Positions 1-5,598 of a stretch of DNA of 8,277 bases are shown piece after piece (the stretch's first letter is position 1; each line of letters starts with the position of its first letter). Below the pieces are notes generated by a model. The model was not told the DNA's origin. It did no database searches and worked only from the letters and a program-made list of their open reading frames with translations. A program made the position numbers and the translations under genes. The stretch covers positions 1 through 8,277 of the forward strand of contig DAOVTC010000041.1 of the NCBI GenBank assembly GCA_030633285.1, written 5' to 3'. The stretch is from Flavobacteriaceae bacterium. Its GTDB lineage: Bacteria; Bacteroidota; Bacteroidia; Flavobacteriales; Flavobacteriaceae.

Positions 1-503
1 ATTTTTGTTTTTGGTGTAATTGCAGCTTCTAATTGATCGGGTGTGATCTTAAAATCAGTTTCAATTGTTGAAGGTATTTCAACATATTTAGCTTCAGCTA
101 ATATTGTAATAGCGGAGTAGCTTACCCAATATGGAGCAGGTAATATAACTTCATCACCAGGGTTTAGCAAAACCATTGAAACATTAGCAATAGACTGCTT
201 GGCACCAGTAGAAACTACTATTTGATTTGGAGTATATGAGATATTATTATCTCGTTTAAATTTATGACAAATAGCTTCACGTAATTCACCATACCCATTT
301 ACAGGAGTATATGAGTTGTAATTTTCATTAATAGCTTGAATAGCAGCATTTTTAATAAAGTCAGGAGTGTTAAAATCAGGCTCACCTAAACTTAAACTTA
401 TAATGTCTATTCCTTGTTCTTTTAGCTCTCTCGCTTTTGCTGCCATTGCCAAAGTTTGAGAGATTGGTAAGCTGTTAATTCTATTTGATAATTGATTTGC
501 CAT
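1..503 (-). CDS. Class I/II aminotransferase, aspartate aminotransferase type (N-terminal part, cut by window edge)
   Basis: PLP-dependent transaminase that most likely moves the amino group between aspartate and 2-oxoglutarate in the cytoplasm. The first 167 residues are in the window; the rest, including the PLP-binding lysine, lies beyond the left edge. Visible family motifs are GEPDF (residues 40-44), the substrate-loop stretch YTPVNGYGELR (65-75), STGAKQ (98-103, phosphate/cofactor region) and PAPYWVSY (122-129). These match the subgroup Ib aspartate aminotransferases of the Thermus/Bacillus type, some of which also accept prephenate. The ATG at 503 gives the usual short N-terminal lead before the helix ending in REL. 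The gene starts 22 bases after the desaturase stop on the same strand with no terminator between, so co-transcription is likely. Exact substrate range cannot be read from this fragment. Confidence 0.93.
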   Translation of the reverse strand, partial: MANQLSNRINSLPISQTLAMAAKARELKEQGIDIISLSLGEPDFNTPDFIKNAAIQAINENYNSYTPVNGYGELREAICHKFKRDNNISYTPNQIVVSTGAKQSIANVSMVLLNPGDEVILPAPYWVSYSAITILAEAKYVEIPSTIETDFKITPDQLEAAITPKTK

Positions 504-525
504 TGTAAAATTAGTTGATTTTTAA

Positions 526-1614
526 TTAAGCTATTTTTGGGTGAGTCCCCAGATAATTTAGTTGTTTAAGGTGTTCAGAGAAAGCTCCAAAAAATGTTTT
601 ATATTCATTGTAAGGAAGATTAAACTCTTTTGCTGTTTCACGAACAATTTTGGCTATTTTTTTATAATGAATATGTGATATGTGTGGAAAAATATGGTGT
701 TCAACTTGATGATTTAAACCTCCGGTATAATACTCTACTAATTTATTTTTTGGTGCAAAATTAGAAGTAGTAAACAATTGATGAATTGCCCAAGTATGTT
801 CCATATTACCGTCTTTATCAGGTAAAGGCATATCTGTATTTGGCATAACATGGGCTAATTGAAAAGTAATACTTAAAATTATTCCTGCGGTGTAATGCAT
901 GATGAAAAATCCGATTAATACTTGCCACCAAGTAAAACCTAAAAATAAAGGTAACACAACCCAAACGGCATAATAAATAATTTTTCCAATGATTAGTTTA
1001 GTCCACTGAGTAGCTGGATTAGGAAATTTACCATAAGATAATTTTCTTTTTAGGTATTGATAAGACTGTTTAAAGTCGGTTGTAATTGCCCAGTTTATAG
1101 TTAAAAGTCCGTATAAGAATATAGAATAATATTTTTGAAATTTATGAATTTTAAGCCATTTGGCATGTTTTGAAAAACGAATAATCCTACCAGCATCAAT
1201 ATCCTCATCCATACCTTGAATATTAGTATAAGTATGATGTAAAACATTGTGTTGAACTTTCCAATTATAATCGTTTCCGGCAAGAATATAAATACTGCTT
1301 CCCATTAATTTATTTACCCACTTTTTGCTTGAAAAAGATTCATGATTGGCATCATGCATTACATTCATTCCAACTCCTGCCATTCCAATACCAATAAGTA
1401 TCATGAATAGTATTTGTACCAAGGCAGGTAAATCAATTGTAAGTATCAAAACCAATGGTGTTATAAAAAGAGCAAACATAAAAATTGCTTTTGAGTATAG
1501 TTTCCAGTTTCCGGTTTTTTTAATGTGATTTTCTTTAAAATAATCGTTAACTCGTTTATTTAAAGTTCTAAAGAATTTGGTCTTATCTCTTGTCAAAAAT
1601 TTTACTCCTTGCAT
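526..1614 (-). CDS. Membrane fatty-acid desaturase, front-end (Delta-6-like) type
   Basis: Integral-membrane di-iron desaturase (FA_desaturase superfamily) of 362 residues that puts a double bond into an acyl chain. All three histidine boxes are present: H87-D-A-N-H91, H122-N-V-L-H126-H127 and Q303-V-E-H306-H307. Glutamine in place of the first histidine of box 3 is the signature of front-end (Delta-5/Delta-6) desaturases. The stretch from HDANHESF to LHHTYTN closely resembles, from memory, the cyanobacterial Delta-6 enzyme DesD, which also has a similar length. Hydrophobic segments lie around residues 43-60, 64-85, 162-178, 208-226 and 230-255. No cytochrome b5 domain is fused, so a separate electron donor is needed. 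The start at 1614 fits a -7 promoter box 41 bases upstream. The aminotransferase gene follows after 22 bases. Family is certain; regiospecificity is inferred. Confidence 0.94.
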   Translation of the reverse strand: MQGVKFLTRDKTKFFRTLNKRVNDYFKENHIKKTGNWKLYSKAIFMFALFITPLVLILTIDLPALVQILFMILIGIGMAGVGMNVMHDANHESFSSKKWVNKLMGSSIYILAGNDYNWKVQHNVLHHTYTNIQGMDEDIDAGRIIRFSKHAKWLKIHKFQKYYSIFLYGLLTINWAITTDFKQSYQYLKRKLSYGKFPNPATQWTKLIIGKIIYYAVWVVLPLFLGFTWWQVLIGFFIMHYTAGIILSITFQLAHVMPNTDMPLPDKDGNMEHTWAIHQLFTTSNFAPKNKLVEYYTGGLNHQVEHHIFPHISHIHYKKIAKIVRETAKEFNLPYNEYKTFFGAFSEHLKQLNYLGTHPKIA

Positions 1615-1655
1615 AATTTATAATTTTAAAAAATTAAATTATTATAGTCAATTTA

Positions 1656-1663
1656 CAAAATTA
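1656..1663 (-). promoter_or_regulatory. Putative -7 promoter element of the desaturase gene
   Basis: Read on the minus strand this is TAATTTTG, a full match to the Bacteroidota -7 consensus TAnnTTTG. It lies 41 bases before the desaturase ATG. A possible -33 TTG (minus strand, 1681-1679) is 15 bases away, shorter than usual, and falls in the centre of the neighbouring palindrome. The same octamer lies at almost the same distance before the DUF502 gene, which strengthens both calls. Confidence 0.5.
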
Positions 1664-1668
1664 CTAGT

Positions 1669-1690
1669 TTTTTCTATTCAAATAGAAAAA
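1669..1690. promoter_or_regulatory. Perfect palindrome, candidate operator between desaturase and rsmG
   Basis: Two perfect 10-base arms, TTTTTCTATT and AATAGAAAAA, are separated by only two bases (CA). A 2-base loop cannot form a normal RNA hairpin, so a binding site for a dimeric regulator is more plausible than a terminator. It starts 5 bases upstream of the desaturase -7 box and covers where its -33 element should be; it is 33 bases upstream of the putative rsmG -7 box. A bound protein would therefore block the desaturase promoter most directly. The regulator is not encoded in the window. The A/T-rich outer parts of the arms could be partly chance; the inner TCTATT/AATAGA core is the informative part. 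Confidence 0.45.
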
Positions 1691-1723
1691 TTTTGTTAAA
1701 AATATATAAAGGGTTTTTAATTG

Positions 1724-1731
1724 TATTTTTG
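1724..1731 (+). promoter_or_regulatory. Putative -7 promoter element of rsmG
   Basis: TATTTTTG matches TAnnTTTG and ends 17 bases before the rsmG ATG, which would give a leader of only about ten bases. The nearest upstream TTTG (1692-1695) is 28 bases away, too far for a standard -33 element, so support is from the -7 box and position only. Confidence 0.35.
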
Positions 1732-1748
1732 TTTATAATTTATTTAAA

Positions 1749-2378
1749 ATGGAAGATTTGTTGCGATATTTTAAAAATTTGTCTAATACACAAAAAGAGC
1801 AATTTTCAAAGTTAGAAAACTTGTATAAAAACTGGAATACTAAGATTAATGTTGTATCAAGAAAAGACATTGATGAATTGTATTTACGACATGTATTACA
1901 TTCGTTAGGTATTGCCAAAGTGCAGGTATTTAAACCAAATTCAAAAATTTTAGATGTTGGCACAGGTGGAGGTTTCCCAGGAATTCCTTTAGCAATTTTA
2001 TTTCCAGAAAGTGATTTTTACTTGGTAGATTCAATAGGTAAAAAAATTAAGGTTGTTCGAGAAGTAGTTCAAGAATTAGGTTTAAAAAATGTAAAATCCG
2101 AACATATTAGAGTTGAAAAAGTAAAGGGTGAGTTTGATTTTATTGTGAGTAGAGCAGTTACAAATATGGACGATTTTGTAAAATGGACACGTAAAAAGAT
2201 TGCTAAAAAGCAAAAACATGAATTGAAAAATGGTATTTTATACTTAAAAGGCGGTGATTTAACCGAAGAGTTACAAAATTTTTCAAAAGCTACAATTTAT
2301 AATTTATCAGATTATTTTACTGAAGATTTTTTTGAAACTAAGAAAGTGGTGCATATTCCATTGAAATACAAACCTTAA
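1749..2378 (+). CDS. rsmG: 16S rRNA (guanine527-N7)-methyltransferase RsmG (GidB)
   Basis: SAM-dependent methyltransferase that makes m7G527 in the 530 loop of 16S rRNA; loss of this enzyme gives low-level streptomycin resistance in several bacteria. The 209-residue length is normal for the family. Visible motifs are NVVSRKD (34-40) and LYLRHVLHSL (44-53) in the N-terminal RNA-binding part, the SAM-binding motif I ILDVGTGGGFPGIPLAI (67-83), the acidic end of the next strand in YLVDS (91-95), and SRAV (134-137), all typical of RsmG. The protein is rich in lysine, as expected for an RNA-binding protein from an AT-rich genome. The gene is divergent from the desaturase and its stop overlaps that of the convergent DUF502 gene by 4 bases. 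It stands apart from mnmG (gidA), its classic partner in other bacteria. Confidence 0.97.
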   Translation: MEDLLRYFKNLSNTQKEQFSKLENLYKNWNTKINVVSRKDIDELYLRHVLHSLGIAKVQVFKPNSKILDVGTGGGFPGIPLAILFPESDFYLVDSIGKKIKVVREVVQELGLKNVKSEHIRVEKVKGEFDFIVSRAVTNMDDFVKWTRKKIAKKQKHELKNGILYLKGGDLTEELQNFSKATIYNLSDYFTEDFFETKKVVHIPLKYKP

Positions 2379-2956
2379 ATACTTTCTTTATCCCAACCTG
2401 TTAATCCTGCTGAAACAATAAATTTCATTACATCACTTGAATTTATATTCAATGTTTTTATGTTTGCTCTGGGGACAATAAATAATTCTCCTGAGAAATT
2501 ATAAGAATGAGGAAAATACACAGCTACTTTATTTTTTTCTTCTATTAGATCTAGATTTTCTTCTGTAATAAATCCTAATTTTTCAAGATCAGAATTCAAA
2601 TTTACTTTCACCAAAACAGGTTGATTGAATTTTTTTTCTTTACCAACAAAAGCAGAAAACAGATCATTAAAAGCAGAGTATATAAACTTTAATAAAGGAA
2701 TACTATCAATAATTTTTTTAAAAACTAATTTTAAAGGTCGCGCAATGATAGTTCTTCCTAAAATTCCAACAAAAATTAAAAACACCAATAGTGTTAACAC
2801 ACCCAATCCTGGAATATTTATATCAAAAAATTGGACAAGCAATTTCTGTGATAATCCATCTAAAAAAGTAAAAACAGAATATATAATGAATGCTGTAATA
2901 CTTAATGGTGCTATGTACAGTAAACCTTGTAATAAATAATTCGCTAGTTTTTTCAT
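2375..2956 (-). CDS. DUF502 family inner-membrane protein
   Basis: A 193-residue protein of the DUF502 family, whose function is unknown in bacteria. Two membrane segments are evident, at about residues 9-31 (after MKKLANYLLQ) and 50-72 (LGVLTLLVFLIFVGILGRTI), followed by a soluble C-terminal domain. Family-like features are PLSITAFIIY in the first membrane segment, the IPGLG turn (48-52), SIPLLKFIYSAFNDL (85-99), and FPHSYNFSGELFIVP (148-162). Plant relatives (COV1/LCV) are membrane proteins linked to vascular patterning, which does not help assign a bacterial role. It has its own putative promoter box 42 bases upstream, but it also lies 96 bases downstream of the DUF6029-like gene on the same strand with no clear terminator between, so read-through is possible. 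It converges on rsmG with a 4-base overlap. Confidence 0.87.
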   Translation of the reverse strand: MKKLANYLLQGLLYIAPLSITAFIIYSVFTFLDGLSQKLLVQFFDINIPGLGVLTLLVFLIFVGILGRTIIARPLKLVFKKIIDSIPLLKFIYSAFNDLFSAFVGKEKKFNQPVLVKVNLNSDLEKLGFITEENLDLIEEKNKVAVYFPHSYNFSGELFIVPRANIKTLNINSSDVMKFIVSAGLTGWDKESI

Positions 2957-2998
2957 AATTTAAGCATTTATAATGTGTAATTATTTCCGATTAAATTA

Positions 2999-3006
2999 CA
3001 AAATTA
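2999..3006 (-). promoter_or_regulatory. Putative -7 promoter element of the DUF502 gene
   Basis: The minus-strand sequence TAATTTTG matches TAnnTTTG and lies 42 bases before the DUF502 start codon. It is the identical octamer, followed by GTAA, at nearly the same distance as the one before the desaturase gene. No TTG at a normal -33 distance is visible, so this is a partial match. Confidence 0.45.
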
Positions 3007-3052
3007 TATTAAGGCTACTATTTTTTGGTATTTTTTTGAAGATTTTTTGATT

Positions 3053-4696
3053 TTAAAAAGAAGTGCTTAAATTAAGTGTTAGACCAGTTGAAGGAGCAAC
3101 TAATCTGCAAACGCCTCCAATGCATACTAAACCACCACGTTGACGCCCATATCCTAAAGCAACACGAGTGCGGTTTTTTGAAAAACTACCACCAAAATTG
3201 TAATAATGAATCTTTTCAAACTCGCGGTCATTTCCATAATTATAAAGATCACTTGCAAAAATCGAAAGCAAAGGAGTTAAATTTATTTCCAATAATCCTG
3301 ATACCCAATTTTTTTGATCTTCATTTGTAGAAAGATGTTCAATAACAAGTCGTGTAGATTTATTCTTTTTAAAACGATAAGTAGTTTCAGCAACAAAAAT
3401 ATTGGCATTCACATTTCCAATTTTTTCTTCAATATATTTTTTACTGTAAAAAATATTTAAATAAGTAAAAATAGATTGAAATTTCTTTGACCATTTTTTA
3501 CGAATTTCAATATTAAAATCAGAATAGTATTTATCACCAAAACTAAGAATTTCACTACTATAAGTTCTGTTTACATCATCAAACTCTGCATCTAACCCAT
3601 GCCAATTTGAGAAATTTATGGCGATTTTTGTTCCGTATTTTCCACCCAAAAGGGATTCTTTTTTAATATTATATAATAAATCTACCTGAAAGCCAATTTC
3701 TCCAGCTTTATTTAAAGGAAAAAATGAGAGTTGAGGTTGTGATTGGTAAACATAAATGTTTGTTACACTGTAGTCATGCTGTTTGGTTAGACTTGGTATG
3801 TAATTAACTATAAGCTCATTATCTAAATTTCCACTAGCATCTCTTTCTGAATAAAAACGCATATTTTCCATCCTTCTAAAAGTAAAATCAACACCTAATC
3901 CTTTTTGAGAGTAACCAATATTCCATAAAAAAGCATTTCCAGTGAACCCTTTATTTGGGAAAATAAAACCTTGTTCAACCAAAGCATCTTCTCCTTTAAA
4001 AATGTATTCAAAATTTGTATAGAAGTTGTTGTTTGAATAATTTAATCTTCCTGATAAAAGATTTGTAGTTTCATTAATTTGAGATGTTGTATTTTCAAAA
4101 TCTTCGTTCCTTCCAATATAACTCAACCCAAAAATTAAAGTGTTTTTTGAGCCAATAATAGTTGATAAATTTATTTCAGAATTAAATCCAAAAACTTGTC
4201 CGTTTGAAACGTCAAATCCTACTCGTTGTTCACCGTACATTCCAGTAAATGATAAAAATTTATTAGGTGTATAAGTGATTTTGCCACCACGTAAGGCGTT
4301 GTTAAGTCCTAATTGTCGATCTTCCCAAGATCTAAAAATTAAACCACTTCCAAATTGTTCATAAAAATACCCGCCAATGACATCAATTTTTTCATTTTTG
4401 TATTGAACGTAATATGTTGCAACACCAAATTCTTTATCAAAACTATTGGCGTAGTTTAATAAGGCTTGAGGTGCATAAGATTCAAATTGAACACCAACAG
4501 TAATATTATGAAAAGAATAATCCAGTTTTATATAATTATTAGATCTGAACCTATTTTCTTCATCAAAATCTCCAGTTTTATCATCGTCAACATAATATTG
4601 CGAATTTGATTCGATTCCGGCAGAAAAATAATTTACACTTTGAGAAACAATTATAAATGGGAAAAATAAGATTATATAAAATAGAATTTTTTTCAT
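3053..4696 (-). CDS. Secreted beta-rich outer-membrane protein, DUF6029-like
   Basis: A 547-residue protein with an N-terminal signal peptide (MKK, then a hydrophobic stretch at about residues 4-17, likely cleaved near SQS) followed by alternating aromatic/polar strands and polar turns throughout, ending in a terminal phenylalanine, as outer-membrane beta-barrels do. I assign it to the Bacteroidota DUF6029 family mainly from the C-terminal GYGRQRGG...GGVCR...PSTG stretch, from memory. No catalytic motif is visible and the function is unknown. It has only two cysteines, C525 and C530, in a CX4C arrangement just before the last predicted strand. The TlpA-like thioredoxin gene ends 21 bases upstream on the same strand, indicating an operon and suggesting that the pair needs thiol-disulfide handling. 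The downstream DUF502 gene may also receive transcription. The ATG at 4696 is chosen because the signal peptide begins there. Confidence 0.72.
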   Translation of the reverse strand: MKKILFYIILFFPFIIVSQSVNYFSAGIESNSQYYVDDDKTGDFDEENRFRSNNYIKLDYSFHNITVGVQFESYAPQALLNYANSFDKEFGVATYYVQYKNEKIDVIGGYFYEQFGSGLIFRSWEDRQLGLNNALRGGKITYTPNKFLSFTGMYGEQRVGFDVSNGQVFGFNSEINLSTIIGSKNTLIFGLSYIGRNEDFENTTSQINETTNLLSGRLNYSNNNFYTNFEYIFKGEDALVEQGFIFPNKGFTGNAFLWNIGYSQKGLGVDFTFRRMENMRFYSERDASGNLDNELIVNYIPSLTKQHDYSVTNIYVYQSQPQLSFFPLNKAGEIGFQVDLLYNIKKESLLGGKYGTKIAINFSNWHGLDAEFDDVNRTYSSEILSFGDKYYSDFNIEIRKKWSKKFQSIFTYLNIFYSKKYIEEKIGNVNANIFVAETTYRFKKNKSTRLVIEHLSTNEDQKNWVSGLLEINLTPLLSIFASDLYNYGNDREFEKIHYYNFGGSFSKNRTRVALGYGRQRGGLVCIGGVCRLVAPSTGLTLNLSTSF

Positions 4697-4717
4697 AAAT
4701 TATTTTTTATAGAATAA

Positions 4718-5203
4718 TTAATTAGAAGAGAATTCCTTTACTTTTTCAAATAAAATATCTTCATTACCGGGAATATAGCCTGTATGTTGAAATACAATTA
4801 CACCATTTTTGACAATTAAGGTATAAGGAATGTTTGTAATCTGTAAAGCCCTTTTGAGATCTTGATTTTTGTCAAATAAAATTTCATATTCCCATTCATT
4901 ACTATTTATTAAAGGTCTTACTCGAGAAAAGGTGCGATTATCATCTATAGAAACTGCTATTAATTGTACATTTGTTTCTTCTTGCCAATTTTTATAAACT
5001 TCGCTAATTGCATTTAGTTCATTAATACAGGGTATACACCAAGTTGCCCAAAAACTTAGTATGATTAATTTATTTTCGGTTAAATCTGTTATTTTAACAG
5101 GAGTATTTTCTAAATTTTGTAAAGTTATATTAGGTATTGACTTTTGTGCAAAAGATATATTTATAAAAAGAGTAAATGAAAGTAAAAAAAATATTTTTCT
5201 CAT
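4718..5203 (-). CDS. Secreted TlpA-like thioredoxin-fold thiol-disulfide oxidoreductase
   Basis: A 161-residue periplasmic protein of the TlpA/ResA group (AhpC-TSA/Redoxin fold) that reduces or exchanges disulfides. The signal peptide covers residues 1-19 (MRKIFFLLSF onward, ending ISFA before Q20); no lipobox cysteine is seen, so it is probably soluble. The active site is W55-C56-I-P-C59 within SFWATWCIPCINEL, and the cis-proline loop is NIPYTLIV with P126, preceding the VKNG turn. The strand LIAVSIDD (81-88) is typical of TlpA-like proteins. It is the first gene of a two-gene unit with the DUF6029-like outer-membrane protein, whose only two cysteines form a close pair, making that protein a candidate substrate. 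It is divergent from the small zinc-ribbon gene across 120 bases. I saw no exact TAnnTTTG box on its side of that region. Confidence 0.93.
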   Translation of the reverse strand: MRKIFFLLSFTLFINISFAQKSIPNITLQNLENTPVKITDLTENKLIILSFWATWCIPCINELNAISEVYKNWQEETNVQLIAVSIDDNRTFSRVRPLINSNEWEYEILFDKNQDLKRALQITNIPYTLIVKNGVIVFQHTGYIPGNEDILFEKVKEFSSN

Positions 5204-5296
5204 AATGATTTGAATAGTTTAATGTAAATGTCGTTTGATTCATTACTTTCTTACAATTTGATATTTGTTAATTCCTTTTTTCCAATCAAAAAATAG

Positions 5297-5304
5297 TACA
5301 TTTG
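5297..5304 (+). promoter_or_regulatory. Putative -7 promoter element of the small zinc-ribbon gene
   Basis: TACATTTG matches TAnnTTTG and ends 19 bases before the ATG at 5324, a layout similar to that upstream of rsmG. TTTG copies at 5257-5260 and 5264-5267 are too far upstream to be a standard -33 element. Support rests on the -7 box and its position. Confidence 0.38.
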
Positions 5305-5323
5305 ATGACTAAAATTAAAAATA

Positions 5324-5503
5324 ATGGAAGAACAAAAAATATGCTTGGTTTGTAAAAAAAATGCTCAGGAAACACCGGTAACCAAGTTTTATTACCAAGA
5401 ATCGCATTTTTATATATGTGCGCAACATATCCCTATTTTAATACATGATCCACAAAAACTGGTTGGATTATTGCCTGGAGCTGATAATTTAACAGGAGGA
5501 TAA
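5324..5503 (+). CDS. Small putative zinc-ribbon protein, 59 residues, function unknown
   Basis: A 59-residue open reading frame starting MEEQKICLVC and ending NLTGG before TAA. It carries C7-x2-C10 and C32-x2-H35, two knuckle-like pairs 21 residues apart, which is the spacing expected of a zinc ribbon of the CCCH type. Between them is a short aromatic strand (KFYYQES, then HFYIC), and after them a hydrophobic tail with ILIHDP and GLLPGAD. There is no signal peptide or membrane segment, so it should be cytoplasmic. The evidence that it is a real gene is the intact metal-binding pattern, an AT-rich leader with a -7 promoter box 19 bases upstream, and a terminator-like hairpin just after the stop. 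I have an unverified memory of similar small proteins in Bacteroidota. It is divergent from the thioredoxin gene and 95 bases before the MFS gene. I do not assign a function. Confidence 0.8.
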   Translation: MEEQKICLVCKKNAQETPVTKFYYQESHFYICAQHIPILIHDPQKLVGLLPGADNLTGG

Positions 5504-5510
5504 TCAATAA

Positions 5511-5545
5511 TCAATCTCAAAAATAATTTCACTTTTTGGGATTGA
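5511..5545 (+). terminator. Probable weak terminator after the small zinc-ribbon gene
   Basis: Inverted repeat with 13-base arms TCAATCTCAAAAA (5511-5523) and TTTTTGGGATTGA (5533-5545), complete apart from one G-U wobble, with a 9-base loop. It begins 7 bases after the stop codon. The T run (5552-5556) is short and starts 6 bases beyond the stem, and the stem is AT-rich, so it may be leaky and let some transcription enter the MFS gene. Confidence 0.5.
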
Positions 5546-5598
5546 ATATAATTTTTAAAAGTAGAATAAGTGATTATTAAGAATAAAATATTAAAAAT

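Noticed and set aside
1669..1690. Palindrome as an intrinsic terminator
   Set aside because: The gap between the arms is only two bases and it lies between divergent genes, where no transcript needs to end.
1733..1963. Minus-strand open frame inside the rsmG 5' region
   Set aside because: It lies opposite the conserved N-terminal half of rsmG and has no recognisable features; it is a shadow of AT-rich coding DNA.
3076..3330. Plus-strand 84-codon frame opposite the DUF6029-like gene
   Set aside because: It is rich in His, Gln and Cys because of the antisense reading of a beta-rich coding frame. There is no promoter box and no family resemblance.
5257..5267. Two TTTG copies as -33 elements for the zinc-ribbon gene
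   Set aside because: They lie about 29 and 36 bases from the -7 box, well outside the usual spacing near 20 bases, and TTTG is common in this AT-rich DNA.
5511..5545. Possible riboswitch or leader element before the MFS gene
   Set aside because: It is a single AT-rich hairpin directly after a stop codon with a short T run behind it; no multi-stem aptamer structure is visible, so a terminator explains it better.
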